Assembly: GCF_034424545.1 (NCBI RefSeq)
Contig: NZ_CP139970.1
Coordinates: 310,001-374,000, forward strand
DNA length: 64,000 nt
DNA from: Trinickia caryophylli
GTDB lineage: Bacteria; Pseudomonadota; Gammaproteobacteria; Burkholderiales; Burkholderiaceae
Direction: 5' to 3'
Every line of letters begins with the position of its first letter. Position 1 is the first letter of the stretch. A program made the translations under genes and the position numbers. Below the pieces are notes generated by a model. It was not told where the DNA came from. It was given only the letters and a program-made list of their open reading frames with translations, and searched no databases. Below, piece after piece: positions 45,012 through 54,582 of this stretch.

Positions 45012-45206
45012 ATGACCCAACGTTACGCTTTGCACGATCTGATCCGTTCAGACAATTTCATCGACGGTAAGTGGGTTTCTGCCGGGAGCGGCAAGCGCTT
45101 CGCCGTGACCGACCCAGCGACGGGCGACGTCATTGCTCAGGTGGCCGACAGCGGGCCCGCCGATGCCCGCGCCGCCACCGATGCCGCCGACCTGGAATGC
45201 GCGTGA
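45012..45206 (+). pseudogene. N-terminal fragment of a succinate-semialdehyde-type dehydrogenase
   Basis: The 64 codons starting MTQRYALHDLIRSDNFIDGKW match the N-terminus of GabD-type aldehyde dehydrogenases (KWVSAGSGKRFAVTDPATGDVIAQVADSG) up to about DAADL, where homology stops abruptly near 45195. A full gene would run about 480 codons, so over 85% is missing. It has a ribosome binding site (TGAGGAA) and sits 26 bp after the PLP enzyme. It was probably the aldehyde-oxidising partner of that enzyme before the region beyond was replaced. Confidence 0.8.
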
Positions 45207-45371
45207 CGGCGTTCGGGATCAGGCTCGGGATCGGCAATATATCCGCCGGGAAGCCGCGGCGCCTCACCGGCAGCGAGGAGCATTCGCTGATCGCCGTGAC
45301 GAGCCTTCTGATTGCGTCCGCCGCGGCATTCAATCTTCTGTCGCTGCCGATGTTAGGCACGCTCATCTGTC

Positions 45372-46832
45372 TTATTTGCTGGCTACAGCGGTAGGCGCAT
45401 CAGGCTGCCACCCACCGCCCAGCGCTTTAAAGGCATCGACTGCGGCACGGGCGGACTCAGTCTGAGACTGCACTCGCGCGTCGGACGCACGCAGCAAGCT
45501 CTCATCCGCTTGCAAGACCTCGATCAAGCTGACGACGCCTTTCTGGTATGCCGCAAACGAAGCTGCTCGTGCTTGACCAAGCGAGTCCACTCCTTGGGAG
45601 AGCACGGCAGTTTGTTCTTCACGCTTGACCAGGGCCGAAAAGGCGTTTTCTACGTCTTCGGTTGCGTGCAGCGCTGCGAGCCGATACGCCGCCAGCATTT
45701 CGGCCTCTTGTCCCTTGGCTTGCTGAATCTGCGCATTGATGCGGCCGAAATCGAACAAGCGCCAGCGCAAGCCGAGCACGCCGGAGGCTTGACTGGCGCC
45801 GCTGGTGAACAGATTGCCGCTGGATATCGCCGTGGCGCTGCCGATCAGTCCACTCAAGGAAAGTTTGGGGTAGTACTCTGCGACAGCCACGCCGATACGC
45901 GCGTTCGACGCAGCCAAGCGGCGCTCAGCAACGATCAGATCCGGCCGCCTCCTCAGCAGGTCACCCGGCGATCCAGTGGCTGCAATTTGCGGAGCCACCG
46001 GGATGTCGGCAGTTTTAGCCAGTTCCTCCCGGTGTGTGCCGGGTGGTGTGCCGAGCATCACATCCAGAGCGTTCATGGCGGTATCCAGGCCCGCTTCAAG
46101 AACGGGGACGGATGCCCGTACCTGGGCCAGCGCGCCTTCGGCCTGCCTCACTTGAAGGTCAGGCGCCAGGCCCTTGCCGTTAAGAAGTTTGATGGTCGAG
46201 AGCAGTTCCTGCTGTGTTTGCACTTGACGCCGCGCGACATCCAGGCGGGCTTGCAACCCGCGGATGCTGATATAAATGTCGGCGGTTTGCGCGGCCACTG
46301 CCAGCCGCGTGGCGGCCTCACCGGCCTCCGAAGCCTGGTACTCGGCAAGCGCAGCTTCCCGACCACGGCGTAGCCCCCCAAACATATCCAGTTCCCAGCT
46401 CGCAGTGAGATTGGCTTCGTAGGTGCTGCCGTAACGGTCAAAGCCAGGCGCTGAGTTCAGGACTTGCCCCAACGGCGTTTCAACGGATTGGTAGGCCCTG
46501 GCTGCCTGCGCGCCGACATTGCCAGATGGCAACAGTGCAGCATTCGCCGCGCCGAGACCTGCACGCGCCTGCGTGACTCGGGCGGATGCCTGTGCGAGAT
46601 CGAGGTTCTGGTCGAGGGCAATCGTTACGTACCGCGTCAGTTGCGGATCGCCGAAACCTGTCCACCAAGTGGCGAGGTCGGCATTTGTGGCCGCATGTCG
46701 AAGATCCATTGCAGCCTGACCATGAAATTGCGCAGGCATGCGTGCATCGGGCCGAACATAGTCTGGGCCGACAGCGCAGCCAGCCAGAAGGCCGGCGACA
46801 GTAAGCGCGGCAAGGGTGAGTTTGGGCGACAT
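45372..46832 (-). CDS. Outer-membrane efflux lipoprotein (NodT/OprM type)
   Basis: A 486-residue outer-membrane factor of tripartite efflux pumps. The lipoprotein signal ends at LLAGC (Cys about residue 18), followed by AVGPDYVRPD, the usual OprM-type start. The two TolC-like repeats are visible, each with a helical barrel segment (for example ALDQNLDLAQASARVTQARAGLGAANAALLPSG and later SNARIGVAVAEYYPKLSLSGLIG). It diverges from a TetR gene and a periplasmic adaptor/RND pair, with which it should form a complete pump spanning both membranes. ATG 46832 was chosen over 46865. Confidence 0.93.
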   Translation of the reverse strand: MSPKLTLAALTVAGLLAGCAVGPDYVRPDARMPAQFHGQAAMDLRHAATNADLATWWTGFGDPQLTRYVTIALDQNLDLAQASARVTQARAGLGAANAALLPSGNVGAQAARAYQSVETPLGQVLNSAPGFDRYGSTYEANLTASWELDMFGGLRRGREAALAEYQASEAGEAATRLAVAAQTADIYISIRGLQARLDVARRQVQTQQELLSTIKLLNGKGLAPDLQVRQAEGALAQVRASVPVLEAGLDTAMNALDVMLGTPPGTHREELAKTADIPVAPQIAATGSPGDLLRRRPDLIVAERRLAASNARIGVAVAEYYPKLSLSGLIGSATAISSGNLFTSGASQASGVLGLRWRLFDFGRINAQIQQAKGQEAEMLAAYRLAALHATEDVENAFSALVKREEQTAVLSQGVDSLGQARAASFAAYQKGVVSLIEVLQADESLLRASDARVQSQTESARAAVDAFKALGGGWQPDAPTAVASK

Positions 46833-46857
46833 GGACTTCTTCCACAAAAAGCAGAGT

Positions 46858-46881
46858 GTGACCATAATACCAAACAGTCAC
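46858..46881. promoter_or_regulatory. TetR operator 1, GTGAC-N14-GTCAC
   Basis: GTGAC and GTCAC form a dyad with a 14-base spacer in the divergent region between the outer-membrane factor and tetR genes. The same arrangement, with identical arms and spacer length, occurs at 47558-47581 upstream of the adaptor gene. Confidence 0.6.
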
Positions 46882-46920
46882 CCGTTGTCCAACATTTGTG
46901 GTTGGCGTAAGCTGGAGTCC

Positions 46921-47538
46921 ATGAAGAAATCAAGCGCTTATCCCGTTTCGGCCCGAGGCCCGGCCGACCACGAGGTGCGGAACCAGATCGTCACGGCCGC
47001 CACGGAACACTTCAGCCGCTACGGCTACGAGAAGACGACCGTATCTGATCTCGCCAAGGCCATTGGCTTTTCCAAGGCGTACATCTACAAGTTCTTCGAG
47101 TCCAAGCAGGCCATTGGCGAAATGATCTGCGCGAATTGCCTGTGCCAGATCGAAACCGAGGTGAGGGAAGCCGTGGCCGAGACCGATCTTCCGCCGGAGA
47201 AATTGCGGCGGATGTTCAAGACTGCCACCGAGGCGACCCTGAAGCTGGCCTTCCAGGATCGCAAGCTCTACGAGATTTCAGCCTCCGCCGTCGCAGAGAA
47301 CTGGCAGGCAGTGATTGCCTATGAAGAGCGCACCCAGAAGCTGCTGCAGGACATCTTGCAGGAAGGTCGGCAGACCGGAGACTTCGAGCGGAAGACCCCT
47401 TTGGATGAGACTACAAAGGCGATCTATCTGGTGATGCGTCCTTACCTCAACCCGTTGCTTTTGCAACACAGCCTCGATTACGCCGAGGAGGCGCCGATGC
47501 ACCTGTCCAACCTGGTTCTCCGCAGCTTGTCTCCATGA
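46921..47538 (+). CDS. TetR-family repressor of the RND efflux system
   Basis: A 205-residue TetR regulator. The HTH reads VRNQIVTAATEHFSRYGYEKTTVSDLAKAIGFSKAYIYKFFESKQAIGEMI, and the rest is the helical ligand domain. Its gene lies between the divergent outer-membrane factor gene and the adaptor-RND genes, flanked by two matching dyads, so it probably represses both units and itself. The ATG at 46921 follows GGAGTCC. Ligand unknown, likely a pump substrate. Confidence 0.92.
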   Translation: MKKSSAYPVSARGPADHEVRNQIVTAATEHFSRYGYEKTTVSDLAKAIGFSKAYIYKFFESKQAIGEMICANCLCQIETEVREAVAETDLPPEKLRRMFKTATEATLKLAFQDRKLYEISASAVAENWQAVIAYEERTQKLLQDILQEGRQTGDFERKTPLDETTKAIYLVMRPYLNPLLLQHSLDYAEEAPMHLSNLVLRSLSP

Positions 47539-47557
47539 CGCATGACCAAAACACAAA

Positions 47558-47581
47558 GTGACTATTGACTGAAATCGTCAC
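47558..47581. promoter_or_regulatory. TetR operator 2, GTGAC-N14-GTCAC
   Basis: AGTGAC and GTCACT flank a 14-base spacer, 45 bp before the adaptor start. It matches operator 1 in both arms and spacing, and TAGTACCAAA downstream resembles AATACCAAA inside operator 1. TTGACT within the spacer may be the -35 of the adaptor promoter. Confidence 0.62.
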
Positions 47582-47625
47582 TAGTACCAAAATGAAAGTT
47601 CGATCACTTCGTCGATGGGACTTTC

Positions 47626-48738
47626 ATGCTCTGGCGCCGCTTCGCTACCTCTACCTTCATCTGTGCATTGCCTTTCGCGCTGGCCGCCTGTGGTGACAAA
47701 GCGACATCTGACCCCCGCACCGAAGCACCATTGGTGCGTGCTGCCACGGTCGAAGGCGCAACCTCCGCATCGCGCTCATTTACCGGAACCGTCGCCGCAC
47801 GGGTGCAGAGCGATCTAGGGTTCCGTATCGCCGGCAAGGTGCTGGAGCGGTTTGCGGATGCCGGGCAAACCGTCAAGCGCGGCCAGCCGCTCATGCGCAT
47901 CGACCCCGTCGATCTGAAGCTCTCGGCCCAGGCGCAGCAAGAGACAGTTGCTGCAGCACGGGCACGAGCGCAGCAGACCGCAGAAGATGAGGCTCGCTAC
48001 CGCGACCTGCGGGGCACCGGGGCGATTTCGGCCTCAACCTACGATCAGATCAAGGCGGCGGCGGACGCCGCGAAAGCCCAACTTAGCGCTGCCGAAGCCC
48101 AAGCCCTCGTTGCCCGCAATGCAAGTGGCTATGCGGAATTGGTCGCCGACAGCGATGGCGTCGTCATGGAAACGCTCGCCGAGCCTGGGCAAGTGGTCAG
48201 CGCTGGGCAGACTGTCGTGCGCCTAGCGCGTGCCGGACAGCGCGAGGCCGTGATCCAACTGCCGGAGACCCTGCGCCCGGCGATCGGCTCGACTGCGCAG
48301 GCCACGCTCTTTGGCAAAACGGGTGCTAGCACTCCGGCCAAGCTGCGCCAGCTCTCCGATGCCGCGGATCGGCTCACTCGAACTTTCGAGGCCAGGTATG
48401 TGCTCGACGGCGAGTTGGGTAACGCGCCGCTGGGCAGCACGGTCACGATCCAGATTCCGAAAGGGCCGACTTCGGCGCAGGGCGGTCTGCAAGTGCCCAT
48501 CGGCTCCGTTTTCGATGCTGGCAAGGGGCCAGGTGTTTGGCTCATCAGCGGCAAGCCCGAGAGGGTGTCTTGGCGTGCCGTGACGATCGAGCATTTGGGA
48601 GACGATAGCGCTCAGATTGCAGGGCCGCTCAAGCAAGGCGACCAAATCGTCGCGCTGGGCGCCCACCTTCTTCAAGAAGGCGAACAGGTGCGCGTAGGCG
48701 CACAAACGGCCGCCACGGCGCAAGGAGCACGTCCGTGA
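47626..48738 (+). CDS. RND efflux periplasmic adaptor (membrane fusion protein)
   Basis: A 370-residue adaptor that links an inner-membrane RND pump to the outer-membrane channel. The lipoprotein signal ends at LAAC (Cys22). The domain order follows: lipoyl (SFTGTVAARVQSDLGFRIAGKVLERFADAGQTVKRGQPLMRID), alpha-helical hairpin (QQETVAAARARAQQTAEDEARYRDL), second lipoyl half (ASGYAELVADSDGVVMETLAEPGQVVSAGQTVVRLA), then beta-barrel and membrane-proximal domains. Its TGA overlaps the RND gene's GTG start by four bases. Confidence 0.94.
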   Translation: MLWRRFATSTFICALPFALAACGDKATSDPRTEAPLVRAATVEGATSASRSFTGTVAARVQSDLGFRIAGKVLERFADAGQTVKRGQPLMRIDPVDLKLSAQAQQETVAAARARAQQTAEDEARYRDLRGTGAISASTYDQIKAAADAAKAQLSAAEAQALVARNASGYAELVADSDGVVMETLAEPGQVVSAGQTVVRLARAGQREAVIQLPETLRPAIGSTAQATLFGKTGASTPAKLRQLSDAADRLTRTFEARYVLDGELGNAPLGSTVTIQIPKGPTSAQGGLQVPIGSVFDAGKGPGVWLISGKPERVSWRAVTIEHLGDDSAQIAGPLKQGDQIVALGAHLLQEGEQVRVGAQTAATAQGARP

Positions 48739-51700
48739 GCGAAGGCCGATTCAACCTGTCTGCGCTCGCCGTGCGCGAGCGATCCATCACGTTGTTTCTG
48801 ATTTTGCTGATTACCGGCGCCGGCATTTTTGCGTTCTTCCAACTTGGACGCGCAGAAGACCCGCCGTTCACGATCAAGCAGATGACGATCGTCACCGCTT
48901 GGCCGGGCGCCACGGCGCAGGAGATGCAGGATCAAGTTGCTGAGCCGCTGGAAAAACGCATGCAGGAGCTGCGGTGGTACGACCGGACGGAGACCTATAC
49001 CCGCCCCGGTTTGGCCTTCACGATGGTTTCCCTGCTCGACAGCGCTCCGCCATCCGAAGTTCAGGAGGAGTTCTATCAGGCCCGTAAAAAGCTCGCAGAT
49101 GAGGCCAAGAAGCTACCTGCGGGGGTCATCGGGCCGATGGTCAATGACGAATATGCAGATGTGACCTTCGCGCTCTTTGCCCTCAAAGCCAAAGGCGAAG
49201 CACAGCGCTTGCTCGTGCGTGACGCGGAAACGTTGCGCCAACAACTGCTGCACGTTCCCGGAGTGAAGAAAGTCAACATCATCGGGGAACAACCCGAACG
49301 CATCTTCGTGTCGTTCTCGCACGATCGCCTGGCCACGTTGGGTGTCACGCCGCAAGACATCTTTGCCGCACTCAACGATCAAAACGTGTTGACTCCGGCT
49401 GGGTCTATCGAGACCAAGGGGCCGCAAGTCTTCCTCCGCGTCGATGGCGCGTTCGACAACCTGGAGAAGATTCGCCAGACACCGATCGCCGCCAAGGGAC
49501 AAACGCTGAAACTGTCGGATGTCGCCACTGTCGAGCGCGGCTATGAAGACCCGGCAACCTTCCAGGTGCGCAACAACGGCGAACCAGCGCTGCTGCTCGG
49601 CGTCGTGATGCGCGACGAATGGAATGGCCTCGACCTCGGAAAGGCGCTGGACGCGGAAGTCTCCAAGATCAATGAACGTCTCCCCCTGGGAATGTCTCTG
49701 ACGAAAGTAACCGATCAGGCCGTCAACATCAGTTCGGCGGTAGACGAGTTTATGGTCAAGTTCTTCGTCGCACTGCTAGTCGTGATGGTGGTCTGCTTCC
49801 TCAGCATGGGCTGGCGGGTCGGCATCGTGGTTGCAGCGGCCGTGCCGCTAACGTTGGCGGCTGTGTTCATCATCATGGCGGCGACCGGCAAAAACTTCGA
49901 CCGCATCACGCTCGGCTCACTGATTCTGGCACTGGGCCTGTTGGTGGACGACGCCATCATTGCCATCGAAATGATGGTCGTGAAGATGGAGGAAGGCTTT
50001 AGCCGGGTCGCCGCATCGGCCTATGCCTGGAGCCACACAGCGGCGCCCATGCTAGCAGGCACGTTGGTGACTGCCATCGGCTTCATGCCCAATGGATTCG
50101 CACGCTCTACAGCGGGTGAGTACACCAGCAACATGTTCTGGATCGTCGGCATTGCCCTGGTCGTCTCCTGGGTGGTAGCAGTCGCGTTCACGCCATATCT
50201 TGGCGTGAAGATGCTGCCGGACATCAAGCAGGTCGAGGGTGGGCACCAAGCCATCTACAACACGCGTAACTACAACCGCTTCCGGCGGGTACTGGGGCGC
50301 GTTATTGCCCGTAAATGGCTGGTGGCCGGCGCGGTTGTGGGGACGTTTGCACTTGCCATCCTCGGCATGGGGTTGGTCAAAAAGCAGTTCTTCCCGACTT
50401 CCGATCGGCCAGAGGTCCTTGTCGAAGTGCAGATGCCGTATGGCACCTCGATTGAGCAAACCAGTGCAGCGACGGCCAAGGTCGAAGCCTGGCTGGCGAA
50501 GCAGAACGAAGCCAAGGTCGTAACCTCCTACATCGGTCAGGGCGCTCCGCGCTTCTTCTTGGCGATGGCGCCTGAATTGCCCGATCCGTCGTTCGCCAAG
50601 ATCGTGGTGCTTACGGGCGACGAGAAGGAACGAGAGGCCCTTAAATACAGGCTGCGCCAAGCGGCGGCCGACGGATTGGCACCGGAGGCGCGGGTGCGCG
50701 TCACTCAGATCGTTTTCGGCCCACCTTCGCCATTTCCTGTTGCCTATCGCGTTATGGGCCCAGACCCGGACAAGTTGCGCGCGATCGCCGCGCAGGTCGG
50801 TGACGTAATGCGCACCAGTCCAATGATGCGCACGGTCAACACGGATTGGGGCACGCGTGTCCCTACCCTGCACTTCACTCTCGATCAGAATCGGCTCCAA
50901 GCCATGGGGCTAACGTCCAGCTCAGTGGCCTCGCAGTTGCAATTCCTATTGAGCGGAGTGCCGCTTACTGAAGTGCGCGAAGATATCCGTTCAGTGCAGG
51001 TGGTCGGTCGTGCAGCAGGCGACATTCGTCTTGATCCTGCAAAGATCGCCGGTTTGACCCTGGTCGGATCGGCGGGACAACGCATACCGTTTTCGCAGGT
51101 CGGCACTGTCGATGTACGGATGGAAGATCCTATTCTTCGGCGCCGTGACCGCATGCCGACCATCACGGTTCGGGGCGATATCGCCGATGGGCTGCAACCG
51201 CCTGATGTCTCCACCGCCATCTTGAAGCAGTTGCAGCCGATCATTGCCCAGCTTCCTTCTGGCTACCGTATCGAACAGGCTGGCTCCATTGAGGAGTCTG
51301 CCAAAGCCACCACTGCGATGCTGCCGCTGTTCCCGATCATGATTGGGCTCACGCTGCTCGTCATCATTTTGCAGGTGCGTTCGATGTCTGCGATGGTCAT
51401 GGTTTTCTTGACTAGCCCGCTTGGATTGATCGGCGTGGTGCCGACGCTGCTTTTGTTCCAGCAGCCGTTCGGCATCAATGCCCTGGTCGGTTTGATCGCG
51501 CTGTCCGGCATTCTGATGCGCAACACGCTGATATTGATCGGGCAGATTCACCACAACGAGCAAGAAGGCTTGAGCCCGTTCAATGCGGTTGTCGAAGCGA
51601 CGGTACAGCGCGCGCGGCCCGTGATCTTGACGGCCTTGGCCGCGATCCTGGCATTCATCCCGCTGACCCACTCGGTGTTCTGGGGAACGCTTGCCTACAC

Positions 51701-51803
51701 GCTCATCGGGGGCACGTTCGCAGGAACGATCTTGACCTTGGTATTCCTGCCGGCCATGTACTCCATCTGGTTCAGGATCAGGCCAGTTCCTGCGCAAAGC
51801 TGA
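48735..51803 (+). CDS. RND efflux permease (HAE1-like)
   Basis: A 1022-residue inner-membrane proton-driven pump. It has the RND layout: TM1 ([20 protein letters not shown]), a large periplasmic loop, TM2-6, TM7 after [19 protein letters not shown], a second loop and TM8-12. The proton-relay acid pair is in TM4 ([17 protein letters not shown]). It resembles the TriC/VexF-like branch more than AcrB, with short loops. Substrates are unknown; solvents, biocides or antibiotics are typical. GTG start at 48735 is coupled to the adaptor gene. Confidence 0.94.
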   Translation: MSEGRFNLSALAVRERSITLFLILLITGAGIFAFFQLGRAEDPPFTIKQMTIVTAWPGATAQEMQDQVAEPLEKRMQELRWYDRTETYTRPGLAFTMVSLLDSAPPSEVQEEFYQARKKLADEAKKLPAGVIGPMVNDEYADVTFALFALKAKGEAQRLLVRDAETLRQQLLHVPGVKKVNIIGEQPERIFVSFSHDRLATLGVTPQDIFAALNDQNVLTPAGSIETKGPQVFLRVDGAFDNLEKIRQTPIAAKGQTLKLSDVATVERGYEDPATFQVRNNGEPALLLGVVMRDEWNGLDLGKALDAEVSKINERLPLGMSLTKVTDQAVNISSAVDEFMVKFFVALLVVMVVCFLSMGWRVGIVVAAAVPLTLAAVFIIMAATGKNFDRITLGSLILALGLLVDDAIIAIEMMVVKMEEGFSRVAASAYAWSHTAAPMLAGTLVTAIGFMPNGFARSTAGEYTSNMFWIVGIALVVSWVVAVAFTPYLGVKMLPDIKQVEGGHQAIYNTRNYNRFRRVLGRVIARKWLVAGAVVGTFALAILGMGLVKKQFFPTSDRPEVLVEVQMPYGTSIEQTSAATAKVEAWLAKQNEAKVVTSYIGQGAPRFFLAMAPELPDPSFAKIVVLTGDEKEREALKYRLRQAAADGLAPEARVRVTQIVFGPPSPFPVAYRVMGPDPDKLRAIAAQVGDVMRTSPMMRTVNTDWGTRVPTLHFTLDQNRLQAMGLTSSSVASQLQFLLSGVPLTEVREDIRSVQVVGRAAGDIRLDPAKIAGLTLVGSAGQRIPFSQVGTVDVRMEDPILRRRDRMPTITVRGDIADGLQPPDVSTAILKQLQPIIAQLPSGYRIEQAGSIEESAKATTAMLPLFPIMIGLTLLVIILQVRSMSAMVMVFLTSPLGLIGVVPTLLLFQQPFGINALVGLIALSGILMRNTLILIGQIHHNEQEGLSPFNAVVEATVQRARPVILTALAAILAFIPLTHSVFWGTLAYTLIGGTFAGTILTLVFLPAMYSIWFRIRPVPAQS

Positions 51804-51841
51804 TCGTCCCTCTCCAACTCCTCAAGCGAAAAGTAACTGCC

Positions 51842-52648
51842 ATGTCGAACTCTAAAGTCGTCGTCATCACTGGCGTGTCATCTGGCATCGGACGCGCCAC
51901 TGCAATCAAATTTGCCAAGCAGGGATGCCAGGTATTCGGCACCGTGCGTAACCTGGAAAAGGCACAGGCAATATCGGGCGTCGAATTGGTCGAAATGGAT
52001 GTTCGCGACGAAGCCTCGGTGCAACGGGCGGTCGAGACCATCACCGCCCACGCCCGACGCATCGACGTGCTGGTCAACAACGCCGGGATCACCCTCCTCG
52101 GCGCAACGGAAGAAACCTCAGTCGTCGAAGCTCAGGCGCTGTTCGACACCAACCTTTTCGGAATCCTGCGCACCATCAAGGCGGTGCTGCCGCGCATGCG
52201 CGAGCAGCACACCGGCCGCATCGTCAACATCAGTTCGGTACTAGGCTTCCTCCCGGCGCCGTACATGGCGCTGTATGCAGCATCCAAGCATGCCGTCGAA
52301 GGGCTATCCGAGAGCCTGGATCACGAGGTTCGCCAATTCGGGGTTCGCGTCTCACTGGTTGAACCGTCTTTCACCAAAACCAACCTGGATCTCAATGCCC
52401 CGAAGGCCGTTTGCAGGATCCCGGACTACAGCAAAGAGCTCGACATCGTCTCCAAGGCCATTGAGAAGAACGTCCAGCATGCACACGAGCCCAATGGCGT
52501 AGCCGACACGATTGTGGATGCCGCTTTGGGTCCCTGGAGGATGCGCCGGACGCCCAAAGGCGAGGCATCTCTTCTGGCCAAACTCCGCCGTTTCATGCCC
52601 GCCGGCCCGGTCGAGAAGGGCCTCAGAAAAACATTTGGGCTGGCCTGA
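51842..52648 (+). CDS. Short-chain dehydrogenase/reductase
   Basis: A 268-residue classical SDR. The NAD(P) fingerprint [12 protein letters not shown] lies at residues 11-22, [10 protein letters not shown] is the NNAG motif, and the catalytic Ser-Tyr-Lys is in [27 protein letters not shown]. It starts 38 bp after the RND gene on the same strand and probably shares its transcript, an odd but recurrent pairing with RND pumps, perhaps to modify the exported compound. The ribosome site is weak. Confidence 0.9.
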   Translation: MSNSKVVVITGVSSGIGRATAIKFAKQGCQVFGTVRNLEKAQAISGVELVEMDVRDEASVQRAVETITAHARRIDVLVNNAGITLLGATEETSVVEAQALFDTNLFGILRTIKAVLPRMREQHTGRIVNISSVLGFLPAPYMALYAASKHAVEGLSESLDHEVRQFGVRVSLVEPSFTKTNLDLNAPKAVCRIPDYSKELDIVSKAIEKNVQHAHEPNGVADTIVDAALGPWRMRRTPKGEASLLAKLRRFMPAGPVEKGLRKTFGLA

Positions 52649-52791
52649 GCCAATCCCTGCCATCAAGTAGGCATGTGCACCAACATTTTCGAGCGTCGCG
52701 CAAACTTGGGGGGACGTTGCCCTGCCCTCAAAGCCTCTAGCTCGCTAATGGCGGCCTCCAAAGCAGAAGAGACGTCAATCTGAGCGGCCAA

Positions 52792-52822
52792 AGACGCCCG
52801 CCTCCACCGAGCGCGGGCGTCT
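52792..52822 (-). terminator. Terminator hairpin after the methyltransferase gene
   Basis: AGACGCCCGC and GCGGGCGTCT form a 10-bp stem with an 11-base loop, 17 bp beyond the methyltransferase stop. On the minus strand it is followed by TTTGG, a short U-run; on the plus strand by CCCTTGTT. It may work in both directions between convergent genes. Confidence 0.55.
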
Positions 52823-52838
52823 CCCTTGTTAATCCCTG

Positions 52839-53702
52839 TCAGCCTGCCGGATTGCGTGCCATGACGATCCACGCCGCGCCGTCGATCATCACCGACCGTT
52901 CGCCGGGCAGACCCACGAAGGCGGCACGAACTGCGGCTGCGGCGCTGGTGCGGATGTCGTCGGACTGATCAGCGAGCGCACGCGACAGCGGGCCAACCTC
53001 AAGCGTCATCTTCACGGCGTCGTCGAGCGCAGCATCCCGCGTCTCACCCTCGCCGAACGAAACCGAAGCATCGAAGGGCGCGATAGCGACATCGGTGAAG
53101 CCGGCTGCCGTCAGGATGCGTGCCACGCGCGCCCGGTCGCCGAACGAAAATGGGCCGGGCGCTTCGGGGTCGGGCGGCGCGCTCGGCGGAAGAATGCCCT
53201 TGAGCGCGCCCATCGGCAGGCGCACCCAATCGTTCTCGGCCGCGCCGCGCCAGCAGACGAAAGCAACCCGCCCGCCCGCCCGGAGCGCGCGTCGCATATG
53301 GGCGAACGCCCCTGTCGGGTCGTCAAAGAACATGACCCCGAAACGCGAGAACAGGATATCGAATGCGCCCTCTGGCAGCTCGGCGCTGCTCGCATCGGCC
53401 GCCTGGAACAGGACCGGCAGATCCTGTGGCGCAAGGGCGCGCGCTCGGCCGATCAGCGGTTCGGATATGTCCACGCCCATCACTTGCCCCCTCGTGCCGA
53501 CACGGGCGGCCAGAGCCAGAGTCGACGCGCCGGCGCCGCAGCCGATGTCCAGCACGCGCTCACCCGTCACGGGTGCGACGGCTTCGATTGCGGCCTCGCC
53601 GAACACCGCCGCCATGGTGTCGAGCCGGGCCTGGTTGACGACCCAGCGCTCCCCGCTTTGGCCGTTCCAGTCGCCGATCTGATCGGCATTTTTCTCTGCC
53701 AT
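52839..53702 (-). CDS. Class I SAM-dependent methyltransferase
   Basis: A 287-residue methyltransferase. The SAM-binding motif I is VLDIGCGAGASTLALA, with the acidic ribose ligand in VMGVDISEPLIGRA. Motifs II-III include FDILFSRFGVMFFDDPTGAFAHMRRALRAGGRVAFVCW, the UbiE/COQ5-like pattern. The N-terminal DWNGQSGERWVVNQARLD is typical of a widespread proteobacterial subgroup of unknown substrate. The ATG at 53702 is well placed. It follows the relic of a hydrolase gene on the same strand. Confidence 0.88.
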   Translation of the reverse strand: MAEKNADQIGDWNGQSGERWVVNQARLDTMAAVFGEAAIEAVAPVTGERVLDIGCGAGASTLALAARVGTRGQVMGVDISEPLIGRARALAPQDLPVLFQAADASSAELPEGAFDILFSRFGVMFFDDPTGAFAHMRRALRAGGRVAFVCWRGAAENDWVRLPMGALKGILPPSAPPDPEAPGPFSFGDRARVARILTAAGFTDVAIAPFDASVSFGEGETRDAALDDAVKMTLEVGPLSRALADQSDDIRTSAAAAVRAAFVGLPGERSVMIDGAAWIVMARNPAG

Positions 53703-53726
53703 GACATATCCTCGTTCTGATGGTTC

Positions 53727-53877
53727 TTAACTAAGCTGCCGGCGACCGTCCGTAGCCGAGCATGTCAGGTGCCAACACCCTGGCGCCACGCGCCTCCAGA
53801 CCTGCGCGGAGCGCGCCCCAAGAGTGGGGTCGCTGGCGGAGCCATGGAGGGGCACAATGGGAAGGTCGTTGTTCATC
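53727..53877 (-). pseudogene. Frameshifted remnant of an alpha/beta hydrolase
   Basis: On the minus strand MNNDLPIVPLHGSASD resembles the N-terminal oxyanion-hole block of alpha/beta hydrolases. After a shift of frame the sequence continues LEARGARVLAPDMLGYGRSPAA, the matching beta-strand block with GYGRS, and then stops at 53727. About 50 codons remain of a gene that should be roughly 270 codons, with its 3' part gone and the two parts in different frames. It is a dead gene fragment between the methyltransferase and ICMT-like genes. Confidence 0.65.
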
Positions 53878-54026
53878 GCAGATCCTGATTTCGGAGTGGC
53901 ACCGGATGTCTGCGTGTCAGGCGGCCAGCCGATTTTCCGTGACACCGGCTCGCAACCTTCACCCCCACGGCAAGGAAGCCGGTGCTGGTTTATCAGAAGG
54001 CCCCGCAGGCACCAGCGACAGAATAG

Positions 54027-54500
54027 TCAGAGCCAGCGGCGAACTTCGGCCTTGTAACGGCGGTAGTCGTCGCCGAACTTCGTTTCGAGATAGCGCTCCT
54101 CGCGGGCGATCACCTGCGTCTGGATCGCGATCAACACGAACGGGAGCAAGGCAAAGGCGATCGGCCCGTCGAAGCCGATCGCAAGGCCGGCATAGATAAG
54201 CGCCATGCCGAGATACATGGGATTGCGGGTCCACCGATAAGGACCGGCCGTTGCGATGAGGATTGTTGGCTGCGACGGCGGAACGTTGGTGCCCAGCCGT
54301 CGGAACAGCCCCGCCGCCGCAAGCATCATCGCCGCGCCGGCGACGAACAGCAGCGCGCCCGTCGCGACCAGCAACCGCCAGTCGATGCCGAACGAGCACA
54401 GGATGACGAACCGCTCCGCCGCCAGCCCCAACAGCAGCGCTCCCAGATAGACGAAGGGCGGAGGGAAGCGCACACCCGCGCTGTCCGGTTCGACGGCCAT
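54027..54500 (-). CDS. Isoprenylcysteine carboxyl methyltransferase-like membrane protein
   Basis: A 157-residue membrane protein of the ICMT/PEMT-like family. After four to five hydrophobic helices it carries the SAM-binding signature GPYRWTRNPMYLGMAL and the C-terminal EERYLETKFGDDYRRYKAEVRRW. Bacterial members methylate unknown small molecules or lipids. I chose the ATG at 54500, because GGAG then lies six bases upstream; the TTG and ATG codons nearer 54512 leave the ribosome site inside or against the start. Confidence 0.85.
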   Translation of the reverse strand: MAVEPDSAGVRFPPPFVYLGALLLGLAAERFVILCSFGIDWRLLVATGALLFVAGAAMMLAAAGLFRRLGTNVPPSQPTILIATAGPYRWTRNPMYLGMALIYAGLAIGFDGPIAFALLPFVLIAIQTQVIAREERYLETKFGDDYRRYKAEVRRWL

Positions 54501-54528
54501 GCTCATCTCCAATCTATGCTCTCAAACC

Positions 54529-54572
54529 AGCATCGACTGCTGGCGAAGATTCCCGCCGTCGTGCCTTGCCAT
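54529..54572. repeat. Relic copy of the 3' end of the flavoprotein gene
   Basis: This 44-bp stretch matches 55027-55071, the last codons of the thioredoxin-reductase-like gene, at about 41 of 45 positions. One base is missing, which breaks the frame. It lies just after the monooxygenase stop, with the same orientation, and marks a lost paralogue or a duplication. Confidence 0.6.
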
Positions 54573-54582
54573 ATTTCCGGAG

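Noticed and set aside
45071..45394. Frame after the truncated dehydrogenase containing a hydrophobic stretch (LIAVTSLLIASAAAFNLLSL)
   Set aside because: It has no start with a ribosome site and begins inside the dehydrogenase fragment in another frame. A small membrane protein cannot be excluded but is not supported. I also compared it with the guaA 3' end as a possible attachment-site copy; the resemblance is too short.
52663..52872. Minus-strand frame of 69 codons containing ALEAAISELEALRAGQRPP
   Set aside because: It overlaps the end of the methyltransferase gene and the terminator hairpin, and has no ribosome site. The C-terminal part could be a gene relic, but I cannot support it.
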